The notes: generated by a model from the sequence alone, not told the origin. Positions 16,026-25,401 are shown, counted from the stretch's first letter. The stretch: 35,434 bases of DNA from an uncultured Prevotellaceae bacterium (GCA_947166655.1 CAMVFC010000024.1:1-35434); one strand, 5' to 3'. Numbers and translations are program-made.

Positions 16026-18478
16026 GATTTCTTCTCCTCTTCGTCTTCCAGGATAAAGTGAATAGGCTTGTCCACCTTGCTGTCCAGCAAAGCGAAGTCG
16101 ATGACATCGCTGATGGTCTCGACATAGTGGAAATTCAGACCGCGGAGGTACAACTCATCGATCTCTTCAATGTCCTTACGATTATCTTCGCAGAGTACGA
16201 TATTCTTTATGCCAGCGCGCTTGGCAGCCAGGATTTTCTCCTTGATGCCTCCCACGGGAAGTACCTTGCCGCGCAGAGTAATCTCACCGGTCATGGCCAG
16301 ACTGTCGCGCACTTTGCGCTGCGTCAGGGCGGAGACGAGACTCGTGGCCATCGTGACACCTGCCGAGGGACCATCTTTGGGAACAGCTCCTTCGGGCACG
16401 TGAATATGGATGTTGTAATGATCGAAGATGCGCATGTCAACGCCGAGCGTCTCGGCATGTGCTTTGATGTATTCCAATGCCAGCACAGCACTCTCTTTCA
16501 TCACATCGCCCAAATTGCCCGTGAGCGTTAGTTTCTGACCTTTTCCACGACTGAGGCTGGTCTCGATAAAGAGAATCTCGCCGCCCACACTGGTCCAAGC
16601 CAACCCTGTGACGACGCCTGCAAAAGCATTGCCTTGATAACTGTCGCGCAGGTATTTGGGCTTGCCGAGGATGGACTCGATGTCGGCTGATGTAATTCGC
16701 AGCGCGGGGAACTCGCCGTTGCGCTCGAAATGTAGCACCATCTTGCGGAAGAAGCGATCCAGTTCTTTCTCCAATCCGCGGACACCGCTCTCGCGGGTGT
16801 AGCGTTCAATGAGGAATTCTAAGGCGTTCTTCTGAAAACGCAGTTCTTTTTTATCCTTAATGCCGCAACGTTCCATCACACGTGGAATAAGATGCCTACG
16901 GGCGATTTCCACTTTCTCTTCGGTGATGTAGCCATTCACTTCGATGAGTTCCATGCGGTCCAGCAACGGGCGAGGAATAGCTCCGACGTTGTTGGCTGTG
17001 GCTATAAACATCACTTGCGAGAGGTCGAAATCCACGTCAAGGAAATTATCGTGGAAGGCGGTGTTCTGTTCGGGGTCGAGCACCTCCAGGAGGGCACTGG
17101 CGGGATCGCCATTGTGGGTATTCTCCGTAATCTTGTCGATTTCATCGAGCACGAACACGGGATTCGATGTGCCTGCTTTAATCAGGCTCTTGATGATTCT
17201 ACCAGGCATAGCACCTATGTAAGTGCGACGGTGTCCGCGAATCTCAGCTTCGTCGTGCAGACCTCCGAGTGATGCCCGCACATACTTACGTTTCAGGGCT
17301 TCGGCGATGCTTCGGCAGAGCGATGTTTTTCCTACGCCCGGAGGTCCATACAGGCAAATGATAGCCGAGCGCTGTTTGCCTCCATGCATCTGCCGTACGG
17401 CGAGGTGTTCGAGGATGCGTTCCTTAACATCTTTCAAGCCATAATGGTCGCGCCGCAGCACTCGCTCGGCATTCTGTAGACTAAGGTTATCCTCCGTCAC
17501 GATGCCCCAAGGCAGTTGAACCATCGTCTCCAGATAGTTGTACTGCACCTGATAATCGGGCGACTGCGGATTAAGACGGTCCAACTTCTCCAACTCATGT
17601 TTGAACATGCTGTCCACCTCCTCCGGCCATTTCAGTTTGGAGGCCATATCGCGGAGTTTTGCTGTATCTCCGTCGGTGGAGTTACCGAGCTGTTGCCGAA
17701 TGTTGTTCAATTGTTGCTGCAGATAGTACTCGCGCTGCTGATTGTCGATGTCGGCCTGCGTCTTCGTGTGAAGTTCATGGCGGATGCGGGCAAACTGCAT
17801 CTCACGGGCGATGAACTTCAGGAGCTTCGTTCCGCGCGAAAGCGGACTCAAGTCTTCCAACAGCATGATGCGGTTGGAAACCTCCGTGGGGAAATTCGAA
17901 CAGGCGAAGTTGATGAAGAACTGCATCGAGAACGCATTGTTGACGGCCACAGACACCTCAACGCCCAGTTGGTCGTCCAGCTGGATGTACTCCAACAAAC
18001 GGTCACGCACGGTCTGGCGCAGGATTTCGTAGGTGTGATCTACAGTCTCTTCAATGCGTTCGTGCAGGCGCTTGACATGGGCATAAAGCATCCCATCCAC
18101 CCGATCGATATGCTCCAACCGGATGGGGGAGAGACCCTGCACGATTGCAGTAATCGTGTCATCAGGCATTTCGAAGATACGCACCACACGTGCAGCCACG
18201 CCAATAGAGAAGAAATCCTTGGGGGACGGCACTTCAAGTTCGGGCTTCACCTGCGTGCCCGTAGCCAGGACAGTCCCACGCGCAAATGCATCACGTACGA
18301 GGTCGACAGACGATGAGCGGCGGATGGATATCGGCGCGATGACACCAGGGAATAGGACGAGGTCACGCAGCGGCAACACACTCAATATGTTGTCGAACTT
18401 CGCAGAGTAGATATCCTTTGCTTCACCGTCGAATTCGGCGACGAAAGAAAAGGGATTCGTGTTTGATTCTATATCCAT
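16022..18478 (-). CDS. lon: ATP-dependent protease Lon (endopeptidase La)
   Basis: 818 residues from ATG 18478. Hexameric cytosolic AAA+ serine protease degrading misfolded and regulatory proteins. LON substrate-binding domain at the N-terminus ('[18 protein letters not shown]'), coiled coil before the AAA module, Walker A 'GPPGVGKTS' (about 378-386), Walker B 'VFVLDEIDK', sensor region 'FIATANN', and the C-terminal protease with Ser in 'DGPSAGVTM' (about 705) and Lys in 'GGIKEK'. The track's GTG start at 18538 lies upstream of a perfect -7 box at 18507-18514, so the ATG at 18478 is used. It heads an operon with tgt, lptF/G and a helicase, with the first two overlapping by 4 bases. Confidence 0.96.
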   Translation of the reverse strand: MDIESNTNPFSFVAEFDGEAKDIYSAKFDNILSVLPLRDLVLFPGVIAPISIRRSSSVDLVRDAFARGTVLATGTQVKPELEVPSPKDFFSIGVAARVVRIFEMPDDTITAIVQGLSPIRLEHIDRVDGMLYAHVKRLHERIEETVDHTYEILRQTVRDRLLEYIQLDDQLGVEVSVAVNNAFSMQFFINFACSNFPTEVSNRIMLLEDLSPLSRGTKLLKFIAREMQFARIRHELHTKTQADIDNQQREYYLQQQLNNIRQQLGNSTDGDTAKLRDMASKLKWPEEVDSMFKHELEKLDRLNPQSPDYQVQYNYLETMVQLPWGIVTEDNLSLQNAERVLRRDHYGLKDVKERILEHLAVRQMHGGKQRSAIICLYGPPGVGKTSLCRSIAEALKRKYVRASLGGLHDEAEIRGHRRTYIGAMPGRIIKSLIKAGTSNPVFVLDEIDKITENTHNGDPASALLEVLDPEQNTAFHDNFLDVDFDLSQVMFIATANNVGAIPRPLLDRMELIEVNGYITEEKVEIARRHLIPRVMERCGIKDKKELRFQKNALEFLIERYTRESGVRGLEKELDRFFRKMVLHFERNGEFPALRITSADIESILGKPKYLRDSYQGNAFAGVVTGLAWTSVGGEILFIETSLSRGKGQKLTLTGNLGDVMKESAVLALEYIKAHAETLGVDMRIFDHYNIHIHVPEGAVPKDGPSAGVTMATSLVSALTQRKVRDSLAMTGEITLRGKVLPVGGIKEKILAAKRAGIKNIVLCEDNRKDIEEIDELYLRGLNFHYVETISDVIDFALLDSKVDKPIHFILEDEEEKKS

Positions 18479-18506
18479 TATAATACTGTTCTCTGATAAA
18501 AGCGTG

Positions 18507-18514
18507 CAAAGATA
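18507..18514 (-). promoter_or_regulatory. -7 promoter element for the lon operon
   Basis: Minus-strand TATCTTTG is a perfect TAnnTTTG match, about 30 bases before the lon ATG. No TTG is seen at the usual -33 distance (the region reads GAGTGGGG), so an activator or alternative sigma factor may help, as expected for a stress protease. Confidence 0.65.
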
Positions 18515-18589
18515 CGTAAAAAAAGTGGATTGCCCCACTCTTTACCTCTCTTTTTTCATTTATCTGCTGAATATGAGAGCTGTTTCACT

Positions 18590-18699
18590 CTTATAGGCCA
18601 CTGAAATAAGTCTTATAGGTGATTCCATTTTCCATTATGGATAATTCCTTTTACCCTTATAGGTAATTCCTTTTACCCTTATACGCAACGCATATTTAC
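18590..18699. repeat. 22-bp tandem array upstream of lon (about 5 units)
   Basis: Units begin at 18590, 18612, 18634, 18656 and 18678, exactly 22 bases apart. Most start CTTATAGG; units 2-4 continue as variants of TAATTCCTTTTACC. Units 3 and 4, and 2 and 4, share 19 of 22 bases; units 1 and 5 keep only the CTTATA head. It lies 75-190 bases upstream of the lon -7 box. Two helical turns per unit would place sites on one face of the DNA. Confidence 0.85.
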
Positions 18700-18725
18700 A
18701 AACAATGCAATATATATACAAATAA

Positions 18726-18771
18726 GGCCGCACGTATATACGTCTTTGCAGATTCGTATATACGTGTGGCC
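18726..18771 (-). terminator. Strong hairpin after the SPFH gene, candidate terminator
   Basis: GGCCGCACGTATATACG (18726-18742) and CGTATATACGTGTGGCC (18755-18771) form 17-base arms with one G-U/A-C position around a 12-base loop. On the minus strand it follows the SPFH gene and precedes the lon promoter. The sequence after it is AT-rich (TTATTTGTATATATATTG) but lacks a pure T run. Together with the 22-bp array it fills the 344-bp gap 18479-18822. Confidence 0.65.
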
Positions 18772-18822
18772 CTGAGGGTATGGACGTGGTGAGAAGCGTG
18801 TCCTCACGCTGTTGCTCTTGAC

Positions 18823-19761
18823 TTATATGCTTCCGGTGTTGACGACGGGCTGGGCGTTGTCTTCACCACAAAGAACCACCAAAAGGTTCGATACCATCTG
18901 CGCTTTGCGATCGTCGTCCAGATGCACGATGTCTTGTGCGCTGAGCTGATCGAGCGCCATCTTTACCATCGAGACGGCCCCCTCGACGATCTTCTCGCGG
19001 GCAGCGATGATGGCTGTTGCCTGCTGGCGGCGCAGCATGACGGCAGCAATCTCGGGCGCATAGGCAAGATAGTTGATGCGAGCTTCCACGACTTCGATGC
19101 CGGCCATGGCGAGACGTTCGTTCAGTTTCTGCTCCAGTTGGTCGTTGATCTCTTCGCCGCCACTGCGCAGGGTCATGTCGGACGAACGCGATTCGGTATC
19201 GTCGTAGGCATACTGTCCGGCTACCTGACGAAGGGCAGCGTCGCTCTGCACACGCACAAAGCGCTCGAAGGCTGCCATCATTGACTTCACGTCAGTGCCC
19301 ACTTGTGCATTGTTAGAGGCCATCGTCTGAGAGTCGATCTCAAAGAGGGCTTTGTAAGTGTCTTTCAGACGCCAGACGAGCACGAGGCCGATCATCACAG
19401 GGTTTCCTTCCTTGTCATTGACCTTAATGGGTTCGGCGTCGAGGTTACGGGCACGCAGCGAAAGTTTTTTCGTGGTGGTGAAGGGGTTAATCCAGAAATA
19501 ACCTGTGCGGGTGAACGTTCCGACGTACTTTCCAAAAAACATCACGACGCGTGCCTCACCGGGTTCGAGCATTATGAAACCAGCCCAGAGGATGGCGGAG
19601 AAAAGAAAAACTGCAGCACTGGCGACGCCGAACTGCCAGCTTTCATAGTCGATACACAAAACCAGGAGAGCGATGGCACCGATGGAGAGTGCCAGATTCA
19701 AGAACAGCATAGCAAAACCGTTCAACGTTGTCCCTTTGTAAGAAATTTCTTTGTTTTCCAT
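18823..19761 (-). CDS. SPFH/Band 7 domain membrane protein (stomatin/prohibitin-like)
   Basis: 312 residues from ATG 19761 (track start 19773 is GTG). Two N-terminal hydrophobic segments (about 14-38 and 45-64) lead into an SPFH domain: '[29 protein letters not shown]' (about 66-94), '[20 protein letters not shown]', and the C-terminal '[44 protein letters not shown]' helix. Such proteins assemble into ring or microdomain scaffolds at the membrane and often regulate proteases. It lies on the same strand just upstream of lon, but a strong hairpin separates them. 70 bp downstream of the DUF6250-like gene with no clear promoter between. Confidence 0.9.
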   Translation of the reverse strand: MENKEISYKGTTLNGFAMLFLNLALSIGAIALLVLCIDYESWQFGVASAAVFLFSAILWAGFIMLEPGEARVVMFFGKYVGTFTRTGYFWINPFTTTKKLSLRARNLDAEPIKVNDKEGNPVMIGLVLVWRLKDTYKALFEIDSQTMASNNAQVGTDVKSMMAAFERFVRVQSDAALRQVAGQYAYDDTESRSSDMTLRSGGEEINDQLEQKLNERLAMAGIEVVEARINYLAYAPEIAAVMLRRQQATAIIAAREKIVEGAVSMVKMALDQLSAQDIVHLDDDRKAQMVSNLLVVLCGEDNAQPVVNTGSI

Positions 19762-19831
19762 AATGATATACACTTTTTAGAGATTGTTTTGCTTGTAGAT
19801 GACAGGAAAAACTGAGAAGTAACCCTTTCCC

Positions 19832-20596
19832 TTATAATCTTTTTATTCGGAAAGCAGTGAGCCGAGTGTGGCTCCATGTGGTACGGAAGGCAAACCATCC
19901 GCGTAGAAGTGGCTGCGGATCGAAATAATCCACGAGATTTTCTCCGTCGATGCTGTAGCGCACGCGGGCACCTTCGCCCTCTGGCGTCACTTCGATGCGA
20001 ATGTCGTACCAATGATTGGGACGTAGCAGATGGGGCGTGTCGGTGAACTCGCACAGGATGGCCGGACGATGTTCAGGGTCGGTAATCGCCAGTGTGTCAC
20101 CGTCGTATCGGCGGAAACGTGTAGTGGAATTGTAGTTTCCCCCATAACCCAGATAGTAACATTGCAGGCGATAACTCTCGACGAAACGTCCACCACGTTG
20201 AATAATGCCGCGCAGGGGAGACTGTTGCGACAGTCGTTGTTCGGCATTTGCTTCAGTGGCGGAGGCACTCGCTTGCTTAGCCATCCAGAAACAATTCAGG
20301 TCTGACAGGCGATCGTAGGGGCCGCCCTTGTCGACGACACAGGCCCGATACTCAATGACGCAAGGTGCTTCGATGATTTCGTCCCACCAAAGCGAGAGTC
20401 CCTTTGGGGAAGTGATGTCCAGCGTGTCGTTTCTTTCCAGAATACGTGTCTGCGGAGATTCGGCCTCGATACGCCAGTGTGTGCTGCGTGCTGCAATCTC
20501 CGTACACACCATCAGACTCATCATGAGAAGCATCGCTTGACAAGTTTGTCTGCATGAGTTTTTCCTTAACGAGTTATGTTTGTGCGGTGTCGTCAT
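19832..20596 (-). CDS. Secreted DUF6250-like (jelly-roll) protein
   Basis: 254 residues with an N-terminal basic stretch and hydrophobic core ('QAMLLMMSLMVCTEIAARS', about 20-38), read as a signal peptide. The remainder matches what I know of DUF6250 proteins of Bacteroidota: 'LDITSPKGLSLWWDEIIEAPCVIEYRACVVDKGGPYDRLSDLNCFWMA', 'LQCYYLGYGGNYNSTTRFRRYDGD' and 'RPNHWYDIRIEVTPEGEGARVRYSIDGENLVDYFDP'. The pattern fits a concanavalin-like beta sandwich, as in carbohydrate-binding or polysaccharide-lyase accessory proteins (YesU-like). Substrate unknown; no polysaccharide utilization genes adjoin it. It starts 21 bp after the TrmN6-like gene. Confidence 0.75.
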   Translation of the reverse strand: MTTPHKHNSLRKNSCRQTCQAMLLMMSLMVCTEIAARSTHWRIEAESPQTRILERNDTLDITSPKGLSLWWDEIIEAPCVIEYRACVVDKGGPYDRLSDLNCFWMAKQASASATEANAEQRLSQQSPLRGIIQRGGRFVESYRLQCYYLGYGGNYNSTTRFRRYDGDTLAITDPEHRPAILCEFTDTPHLLRPNHWYDIRIEVTPEGEGARVRYSIDGENLVDYFDPQPLLRGWFAFRTTWSHTRLTAFRIKRL

Positions 20597-20617
20597 ATTG
20601 TTTCCAAATAGGATAGG

Positions 20618-21331
20618 TTAAAGATAGAAGTCGCGAGTAAGATTCGTGTAGGCAGACGAACGCGCGCCATTTTCCATGAGGACAAGCGTCTCTTCTTCCA
20701 AGTGGAAAGGCATCGAGGGAGCTTTGACAAAGTGTCCGAGGATGCGCTTGGGCGGCTTGGCAGGCGTGGTACGAACATAGCAGAGGCGAGTCAGCACCAA
20801 GTCTTTGGCAAACGCTTCGCTGCGAAAGTCATCCAGAGCCGATGTGGGTAGAATGACGCTGAGCGAACCGTCGGCCTGCAGGAGTTTTGAAGCATTTGCC
20901 ACAAGGGTGGGGAAGGGGAGCGACTGCTCATGGCGGGCTGCTGAGCGTGCCTGATCGGGCGGCAGCAACGATTCGGTAAAGAAAGGCGGGTTACAGATGA
21001 CGGTAGTGTATTGTGCTGCGTCAGACGTAACAAACGAATTGAAATCCGCCTGAGCGATAGAGATACGGCTGGAAAAAGGAGAGGCAGCTACGTTCTCGTT
21101 TGCCTGCATGACAGCTTCGCCATCGATGTCAATACCCACGACCTCCACTTGCGGTGCTCGCTGAGCCACCATCAGAGCGATGAGTCCCGTGCCGGTGCCT
21201 ACGTCAAGGACAAGGCCCGATGAGGGCAGAGGTGCCCAGGCCCCAAGCAGCACGCCGTCTGTGCCCACCTTCATTGCACAGCGGTCGTGCCAGATGGTGA
21301 ACTGTCGGAAACGAAAATTGGGCGTGCTCAT
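20618..21331 (-). CDS. tRNA1(Val) adenine-37 N6-methyltransferase-like (TrmN6/YfiC)
   Basis: 237 residues from ATG 21331 (track start 21361 is TTG). Class I SAM-dependent methyltransferase: SAM loop 'VLDVGTGTGLIALMVAQR' (about 41-58), acidic 'VVGIDID' and the N6-adenine signature 'CNPPFF' (about 108-113). The opening 'FRFRQFTIWHDRCAMKVGTDGVLLGAW' is the typical TrmN6/YfiC N-terminus. It probably methylates A37 of tRNA-Val, though substrate cannot be proven from sequence. 31 bp after the large amidase-like gene, 21 bp before the DUF6250 gene. Confidence 0.88.
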   Translation of the reverse strand: MSTPNFRFRQFTIWHDRCAMKVGTDGVLLGAWAPLPSSGLVLDVGTGTGLIALMVAQRAPQVEVVGIDIDGEAVMQANENVAASPFSSRISIAQADFNSFVTSDAAQYTTVICNPPFFTESLLPPDQARSAARHEQSLPFPTLVANASKLLQADGSLSVILPTSALDDFRSEAFAKDLVLTRLCYVRTTPAKPPKRILGHFVKAPSMPFHLEEETLVLMENGARSSAYTNLTRDFYL

Positions 21332-21362
21332 AAAGATTATTGTAGGGTTAGTGGCAATCAAC

Positions 21363-24323
21363 TTATTGCGGCATCAGGAAATCGAGGAATCCCTGCCATA
21401 GCTGAGCCCGGATGGAGGCATCGGTGATGGCTTCCATTGGGAATCCCAGCGCAAGTGAGCTGTAGTCGCGACCCTGATAAGCAACTGCGGCCGCATGATT
21501 GTCCGGTGCATAAACCAGCGGACAGAACGCTTCCTGCGTGGGTGCCAGACAGTCGAGCGACGGGATGAGCGGGTAAGCCTGTCCGGGATAGCGGAAATAG
21601 TCGAAGAAAAGGCCCATACCGGAAATGCCTGTCGTGACGCTGGAGGGAAGACTCCCAACGAAGTCATATTTCAGCACCGAGCGGGTGAAAGAGCGTCCCT
21701 CGTTGTCGCTCATGTCGGAGCCGATGTATGCTCCGCTGACCAGGAGACTGCCGCCTCGTCCTGTATGCTGGCTGAGCAGCTGCATCATCTGAGGTGTGAA
21801 GGCAGCAGCACGGCGAAGACTGTAGCCATCGTTCTTCTGCATACCGAGCACGAGGTCTATCATCCGATAGGCTGATGCGACAGGCAGACGCGATATCACA
21901 CTCTTGTAAGGTACAGCAGACATCGTCTCTGCAGTGCCAGAGCTGATGACAATAGCACCGTTAGAGGCTGCGATGAGATCGGCGGCATGACGCGAACTCC
22001 AATCATGAGTATTACCGCGGAGCAGGATACCCTGCAGCTCGGTGGTGCTATAGCCCAGCCCCGCAGGTCCTTCACGACCGATTTGTGTGCGGTCGAAGTT
22101 CACCTGACGTCCACAATAGCCAGGCATGACCGCCATGGGCACACCAGGGTCTCCGTCGAAATCGAAGCCTTGAACAGAATCGTTGTCAATGGGACGTGGA
22201 CCTGCCATACGGCTGAAAGCGTCCAGTACAAGCACAGAACGTGTCGTCGGCGTCGTTGATGCAGGGAAATAGGCGCAGACCTCCGTAGAGAGTAAACTCT
22301 GACCGCCATCATTGGCGGCTGCAATGCGGAAACGATGGAGCACGCCCGGAGTCGCATTGTCGAGGGTGTAATCGTCACCTCGCACAGAGGTGCCATTGTC
22401 AAAGTCCATATCACCTTCAGCATGATAGATGATGAAACGCTCCGGACGTGCTGTTGATTCGAGAGGATCATTGACCGTCTGCCAAGTAACGAGAATGCGC
22501 TGATGCTGTGGGTCGACGATGGCTGAAGGGGCAGCCACAGGAAGAGGCTGAACCACGGGCGGACGTTCGTCATGTACATCATGCAGGAAACGCAGTACTC
22601 CTTTATATACTGCACGTGCCACTGTGAACTTGAACGCAGGGTCGTGTGTCAGTCGCATGTCGGGGAAGTTCTGATGCGACAGCATCTCAAGGATAGCCGA
22701 GGGCATCTCGGGCAGGCGTGTCTCGGAGTAGTTGCGGTCGTAGAGAGAACGTCTATTCCATTCTCCATAGCTTTGACAAAGGTCGGCATTCAACTGCGTA
22801 AGCAGCAGATCAGCAAAGTCTCGTGAAGTAAGGCGACTGAGTCCAGTGGGTAGCAGGCGATCATTGAAATCCGACGTATAGATACTGAGCGAGCCTATGT
22901 GTCCGTCTTCACGGGAAGCACCTGCATCAGTGTGCAGGGCGAGGCTCAGTTCGATGGGCACATGCAGACCGGAATCGGAAGGCACATAAGGTGATCCGCC
23001 AGCCAGATGGTTTGTCATAAGCGAACGAGCATTGATATCCTCGGCATAGTCGTTCTCAGAATTCTTGTTGCCATAAACCCAGTAAGGAGCCCCCTGCCAT
23101 TGGGTTCCGTAACGTGCTCCTTCGAGGAAACGCGGCAGTCCGCTCACCGTCTCTCCGCCTACAGGGCCACGGGCGATATTGCCCATACCGCCACCAAAAC
23201 GCACTGCATCGGCTGTGATGTGTCCTCGCTGTTCGCTCACATTGCTTAGGACGACAGCATTCTGCGGCGTGCAGCCGGCCGCGAAATCGAATGTCCCCAG
23301 ATAGACCCATGTGCCGCCACCCATCTGCTGGTTAACCCGGAACTGACTCTTGCGACCGCGATGATAGACGGTGTAGGTGGCATCGCTGACGCTCGTTGGC
23401 AAAGTCGTATAAGCGACGTAGACGGCATAACGACCATCGGCAGGGATGTTGGGCATCCAGGTGGCTGTTGCTGCTTGGCTACGGCGTGTTTGAGAAGGAA
23501 TAACACGTGTGGTACCTTCTGTAAAGGGTGCCTCGCGATCGTGATAGACAGAGCGGAAATGGGCAAAACCTGGGCCGCCGTGATTCCAATGATGCTGCGT
23601 CGATGCTTCCTGATAGATGCCGTCCTGCTGGGGTGTGTCGTTGTCGACGATGACCTCGTTCACTTGCCAGTCGCGCTCACGGGGACTATAAAGGATAGCA
23701 CCAGCATTCTCCAACATCGGCATCAGATAGGGTACAACGATGGTCTGAGAGAGAAGGTCCTCAGTCGTACAGAAAAGCTGCGGGCGCTGCCAGCGCCATC
23801 CTTCTTTTGTGGAATAATAACGTCCGTGACTCGCCCACAGACTGATATGGCGGTTCTCGAGACCTTGATGGACATTGTAAGCACGGTCGAGGGGGGCTAC
23901 CCAGGGAGCACCATGATAGCGGATGTTTTTCCACGTACGCTGTTGAGGTGTCTCGCTGCCTTCGCCCTGATAGACGAGGTCTTCGATGCGTACTCCTTTT
24001 GTCGTGACTTCCAGACGGTAGTGACGATATTCCTTTGGCATGTGGACGCGAAGGCTGTCGTGAAAGTCGGCGACACGCTTGTGGTCCCAGGGTTGGAACG
24101 TGAATTTCTCGCTTAAATCGAGAGCGATACGTCGATTGGCATCGTCTATTTTGAGGCTCTCAATGCGCCCTGCGTCACGTGATGGCACACTGAGCTGATA
24201 AGATGCTACGAACTCTGCCAGCGGTGCCTGCAGAGGGTGTTGTGCTTTTGCATGGCGGGGACGTTTGGCAAATGAAAAGGTTCCTACCGCAAGCAGGAAC
24301 CCGAGAAGAAGTACTCTCTTCAT
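21363..24323 (-). CDS. Large secreted amidase_3-like / golvesin-domain / FnIII protein
   Basis: 986 residues with signal peptide (1-19, 'LLLGFLLAVGTFSFA'). Segments in order: N-terminal region; 'HISLWASHGRYY' (His166) opening an amidase_3-like catalytic half; an inserted golvesin C-terminal-like beta domain (about 285-378, 'PADGRYAVYVAYTTLPTSVSDATYTVYHRG'); the second half of the amidase domain with 'LALHTDAGAS' (His464) and 'PSAILEMLSH' (Glu546); a fibronectin III domain (about 590-690); and a C-terminal alpha/beta region of about 300 residues ('SVLVLDAFSRMAGP', 'AIVISSGTAETMS', 'GGSLLVSGAYIGSD') that looks like a class I glutamine-amidotransferase-type fold. Relatives are often auto-annotated 'xanthan lyase', which the motifs do not support. 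Likely acts on peptidoglycan amide bonds in the periplasm; inferred, not shown. Confidence 0.8.
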   Translation of the reverse strand: MKRVLLLGFLLAVGTFSFAKRPRHAKAQHPLQAPLAEFVASYQLSVPSRDAGRIESLKIDDANRRIALDLSEKFTFQPWDHKRVADFHDSLRVHMPKEYRHYRLEVTTKGVRIEDLVYQGEGSETPQQRTWKNIRYHGAPWVAPLDRAYNVHQGLENRHISLWASHGRYYSTKEGWRWQRPQLFCTTEDLLSQTIVVPYLMPMLENAGAILYSPRERDWQVNEVIVDNDTPQQDGIYQEASTQHHWNHGGPGFAHFRSVYHDREAPFTEGTTRVIPSQTRRSQAATATWMPNIPADGRYAVYVAYTTLPTSVSDATYTVYHRGRKSQFRVNQQMGGGTWVYLGTFDFAAGCTPQNAVVLSNVSEQRGHITADAVRFGGGMGNIARGPVGGETVSGLPRFLEGARYGTQWQGAPYWVYGNKNSENDYAEDINARSLMTNHLAGGSPYVPSDSGLHVPIELSLALHTDAGASREDGHIGSLSIYTSDFNDRLLPTGLSRLTSRDFADLLLTQLNADLCQSYGEWNRRSLYDRNYSETRLPEMPSAILEMLSHQNFPDMRLTHDPAFKFTVARAVYKGVLRFLHDVHDERPPVVQPLPVAAPSAIVDPQHQRILVTWQTVNDPLESTARPERFIIYHAEGDMDFDNGTSVRGDDYTLDNATPGVLHRFRIAAANDGGQSLLSTEVCAYFPASTTPTTRSVLVLDAFSRMAGPRPIDNDSVQGFDFDGDPGVPMAVMPGYCGRQVNFDRTQIGREGPAGLGYSTTELQGILLRGNTHDWSSRHAADLIAASNGAIVISSGTAETMSAVPYKSVISRLPVASAYRMIDLVLGMQKNDGYSLRRAAAFTPQMMQLLSQHTGRGGSLLVSGAYIGSDMSDNEGRSFTRSVLKYDFVGSLPSSVTTGISGMGLFFDYFRYPGQAYPLIPSLDCLAPTQEAFCPLVYAPDNHAAAVAYQGRDYSSLALGFPMEAITDASIRAQLWQGFLDFLMPQ

Positions 24324-24331
24324 AGTGTTTT

Positions 24332-24883
24332 TTAAGTGTTGGGTATCAAGAAATTTTGTGGATGTTTGCCCGTGAAGGGACGAAAATACTGTTGTATCTC
24401 GGACATCTGACGATCAGCATCGCCATCTGGAACGATGCTCTTCGTGCAAACGATTCGTTTCTTTCCATAATCTAAGGCGAAAAGCAGAATCGGCAGTTCT
24501 GCTTTAAGGGCGATGTAGTAGAACCCTCGTTTCCACTCTGCTACAGGTTTGCGTGTCCCTTCCGGTGTAATGCACAGTGCAAAAGTCTCACTGCGTCTGG
24601 CTGCCTCTGCCATTTGGTCGGTAAGGCTCGTATGACGGCTGCGGACGACAGGGATGCCACCTAAGTGGCGGAAAAGAGGGCCAAGCGGCCAGAAAAACCA
24701 TTCCTTCTTCATCATGAATTGGCAGTGGAATCCTTCCGCGCGGCTGTACAATTGACCCATTAAGAAGTCCCAATTACTCGTATGGGGGGCCAGGGCGATG
24801 ATGTATTTCTGAGGGCGACGCACGGTGACTTCCGTGTGCCATCCCATCAGACGATAGAGAATAAAGCGGGCAAGGCGACTCAT
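24332..24883 (-). CDS. PlsC-like 1-acyl-glycerol-3-phosphate acyltransferase family protein
   Basis: 183 residues from ATG 24883 (track start 24886 is TTG). Carries the acyltransferase motif HxxxxD as 'HTSNWD', 'GGIPVVRS' (motif III region) and 'PEGTR' (motif for the phosphate of the acceptor). It is shorter than typical PlsC and belongs to the compact Bacteroidota type. It would move an acyl chain to lysophosphatidic acid or a related acceptor at the inner membrane. 8 bp after the small conserved gene and 8 bp before the large secreted protein gene, so all three are one transcript. Confidence 0.88.
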   Translation of the reverse strand: MSRLARFILYRLMGWHTEVTVRRPQKYIIALAPHTSNWDFLMGQLYSRAEGFHCQFMMKKEWFFWPLGPLFRHLGGIPVVRSRHTSLTDQMAEAARRSETFALCITPEGTRKPVAEWKRGFYYIALKAELPILLFALDYGKKRIVCTKSIVPDGDADRQMSEIQQYFRPFTGKHPQNFLIPNT

Positions 24884-24891
24884 CAATGTTG

Positions 24892-25158
24892 TTAAACCAG
24901 ATGGAATATATGATCAATAATCTGATTAGTACACACGGAAAGGTCGTCCTCCAGCTGCGTGAAGAAAGGTTTCACCTGACGCTTGTCGACATGACTGATA
25001 CGGCTAATGAAATCGTCTTCCATCAGTAGGATGCTTCCTACCACATTTTCTAAATCTGCTTGCGGGATGTTAGGATGAGCCTGTTGAACGGCGAGACACT
25101 CGGCTAAAAGGTCTGCGCAGACGAAGCTGATTTGCTTCTTGAGATGTCTTCTTTTCAT
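24892..25158 (-). CDS. Small conserved Bacteroidota protein, unknown function
   Basis: 88 residues, soluble, predicted mostly helical: 'MKRRHLKKQISFVCADLLAECLAV' opens with a basic patch and an amphipathic helix, followed by 'DLENVVGSILLMEDDFISRISH'. It has two conserved-looking Cys and no signal peptide. I recall similar short proteins ('...RKKINYVCSELFAECVA...' type) across Bacteroidales, but no function. It heads the six-gene run and lies about 90 bases downstream of a -7-like element at 25254-25261. Confidence 0.8.
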   Translation of the reverse strand: MKRRHLKKQISFVCADLLAECLAVQQAHPNIPQADLENVVGSILLMEDDFISRISHVDKRQVKPFFTQLEDDLSVCTNQIIDHIFHLV

Positions 25159-25253
25159 AGGTGTTAGGGCGTTTATTCAGTTAATAATAGGCTTATATAC
25201 AATATTTCCGCTGCTAATTTACGGCTTTCTGCGGACCTGTGCAAACAAATTCG

Positions 25254-25261
25254 CAAATTTA
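25254..25261 (-). promoter_or_regulatory. Candidate -7 element for the 24892-25158 gene and the run behind it
   Basis: Minus-strand TAAATTTG fits TAnnTTTG. The nearest TTG (25276-25278) is only 14 bases upstream, too close for a standard promoter, so confidence is limited. Confidence 0.4.
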
Positions 25262-25361
25262 CGCTTTTTTAACGACAAGTTACTGTTCTTGAATTGACAT
25301 TCTTCCGTCTTGTGCCCTTTTTCACAATGATTGCTGTCCGCTAATTGATTGGCTCGAAATG

Positions 25362-25401
25362 AAATGAGGCTGAATCCCTCGCTTGAACTTCAACCTCATT
25401 T
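25362..25401 (-). terminator. Hairpin downstream of nhaD
   Basis: AAATGAGGCTGAA (25362-25374) and TTCAACCTCATTT (25389-25401) pair at 12 of 13 positions as DNA; in minus-strand RNA the odd position is a G-U pair, so it is more stable there, in the direction of nhaD transcription. It sits 124 bases after the nhaD stop. No T tract follows. Confidence 0.5.

Noticed and set aside
18479-18538. GTG start adding 20 residues to Lon
   Set aside because: The -7 box TATCTTTG lies inside this stretch; the ATG at 18478 gives a normal Lon N-terminus.
18590-18699. CRISPR or phage attachment site upstream of lon
   Set aside because: The whole 22-base unit repeats without unique spacers, and no integrase or tRNA adjoins it.
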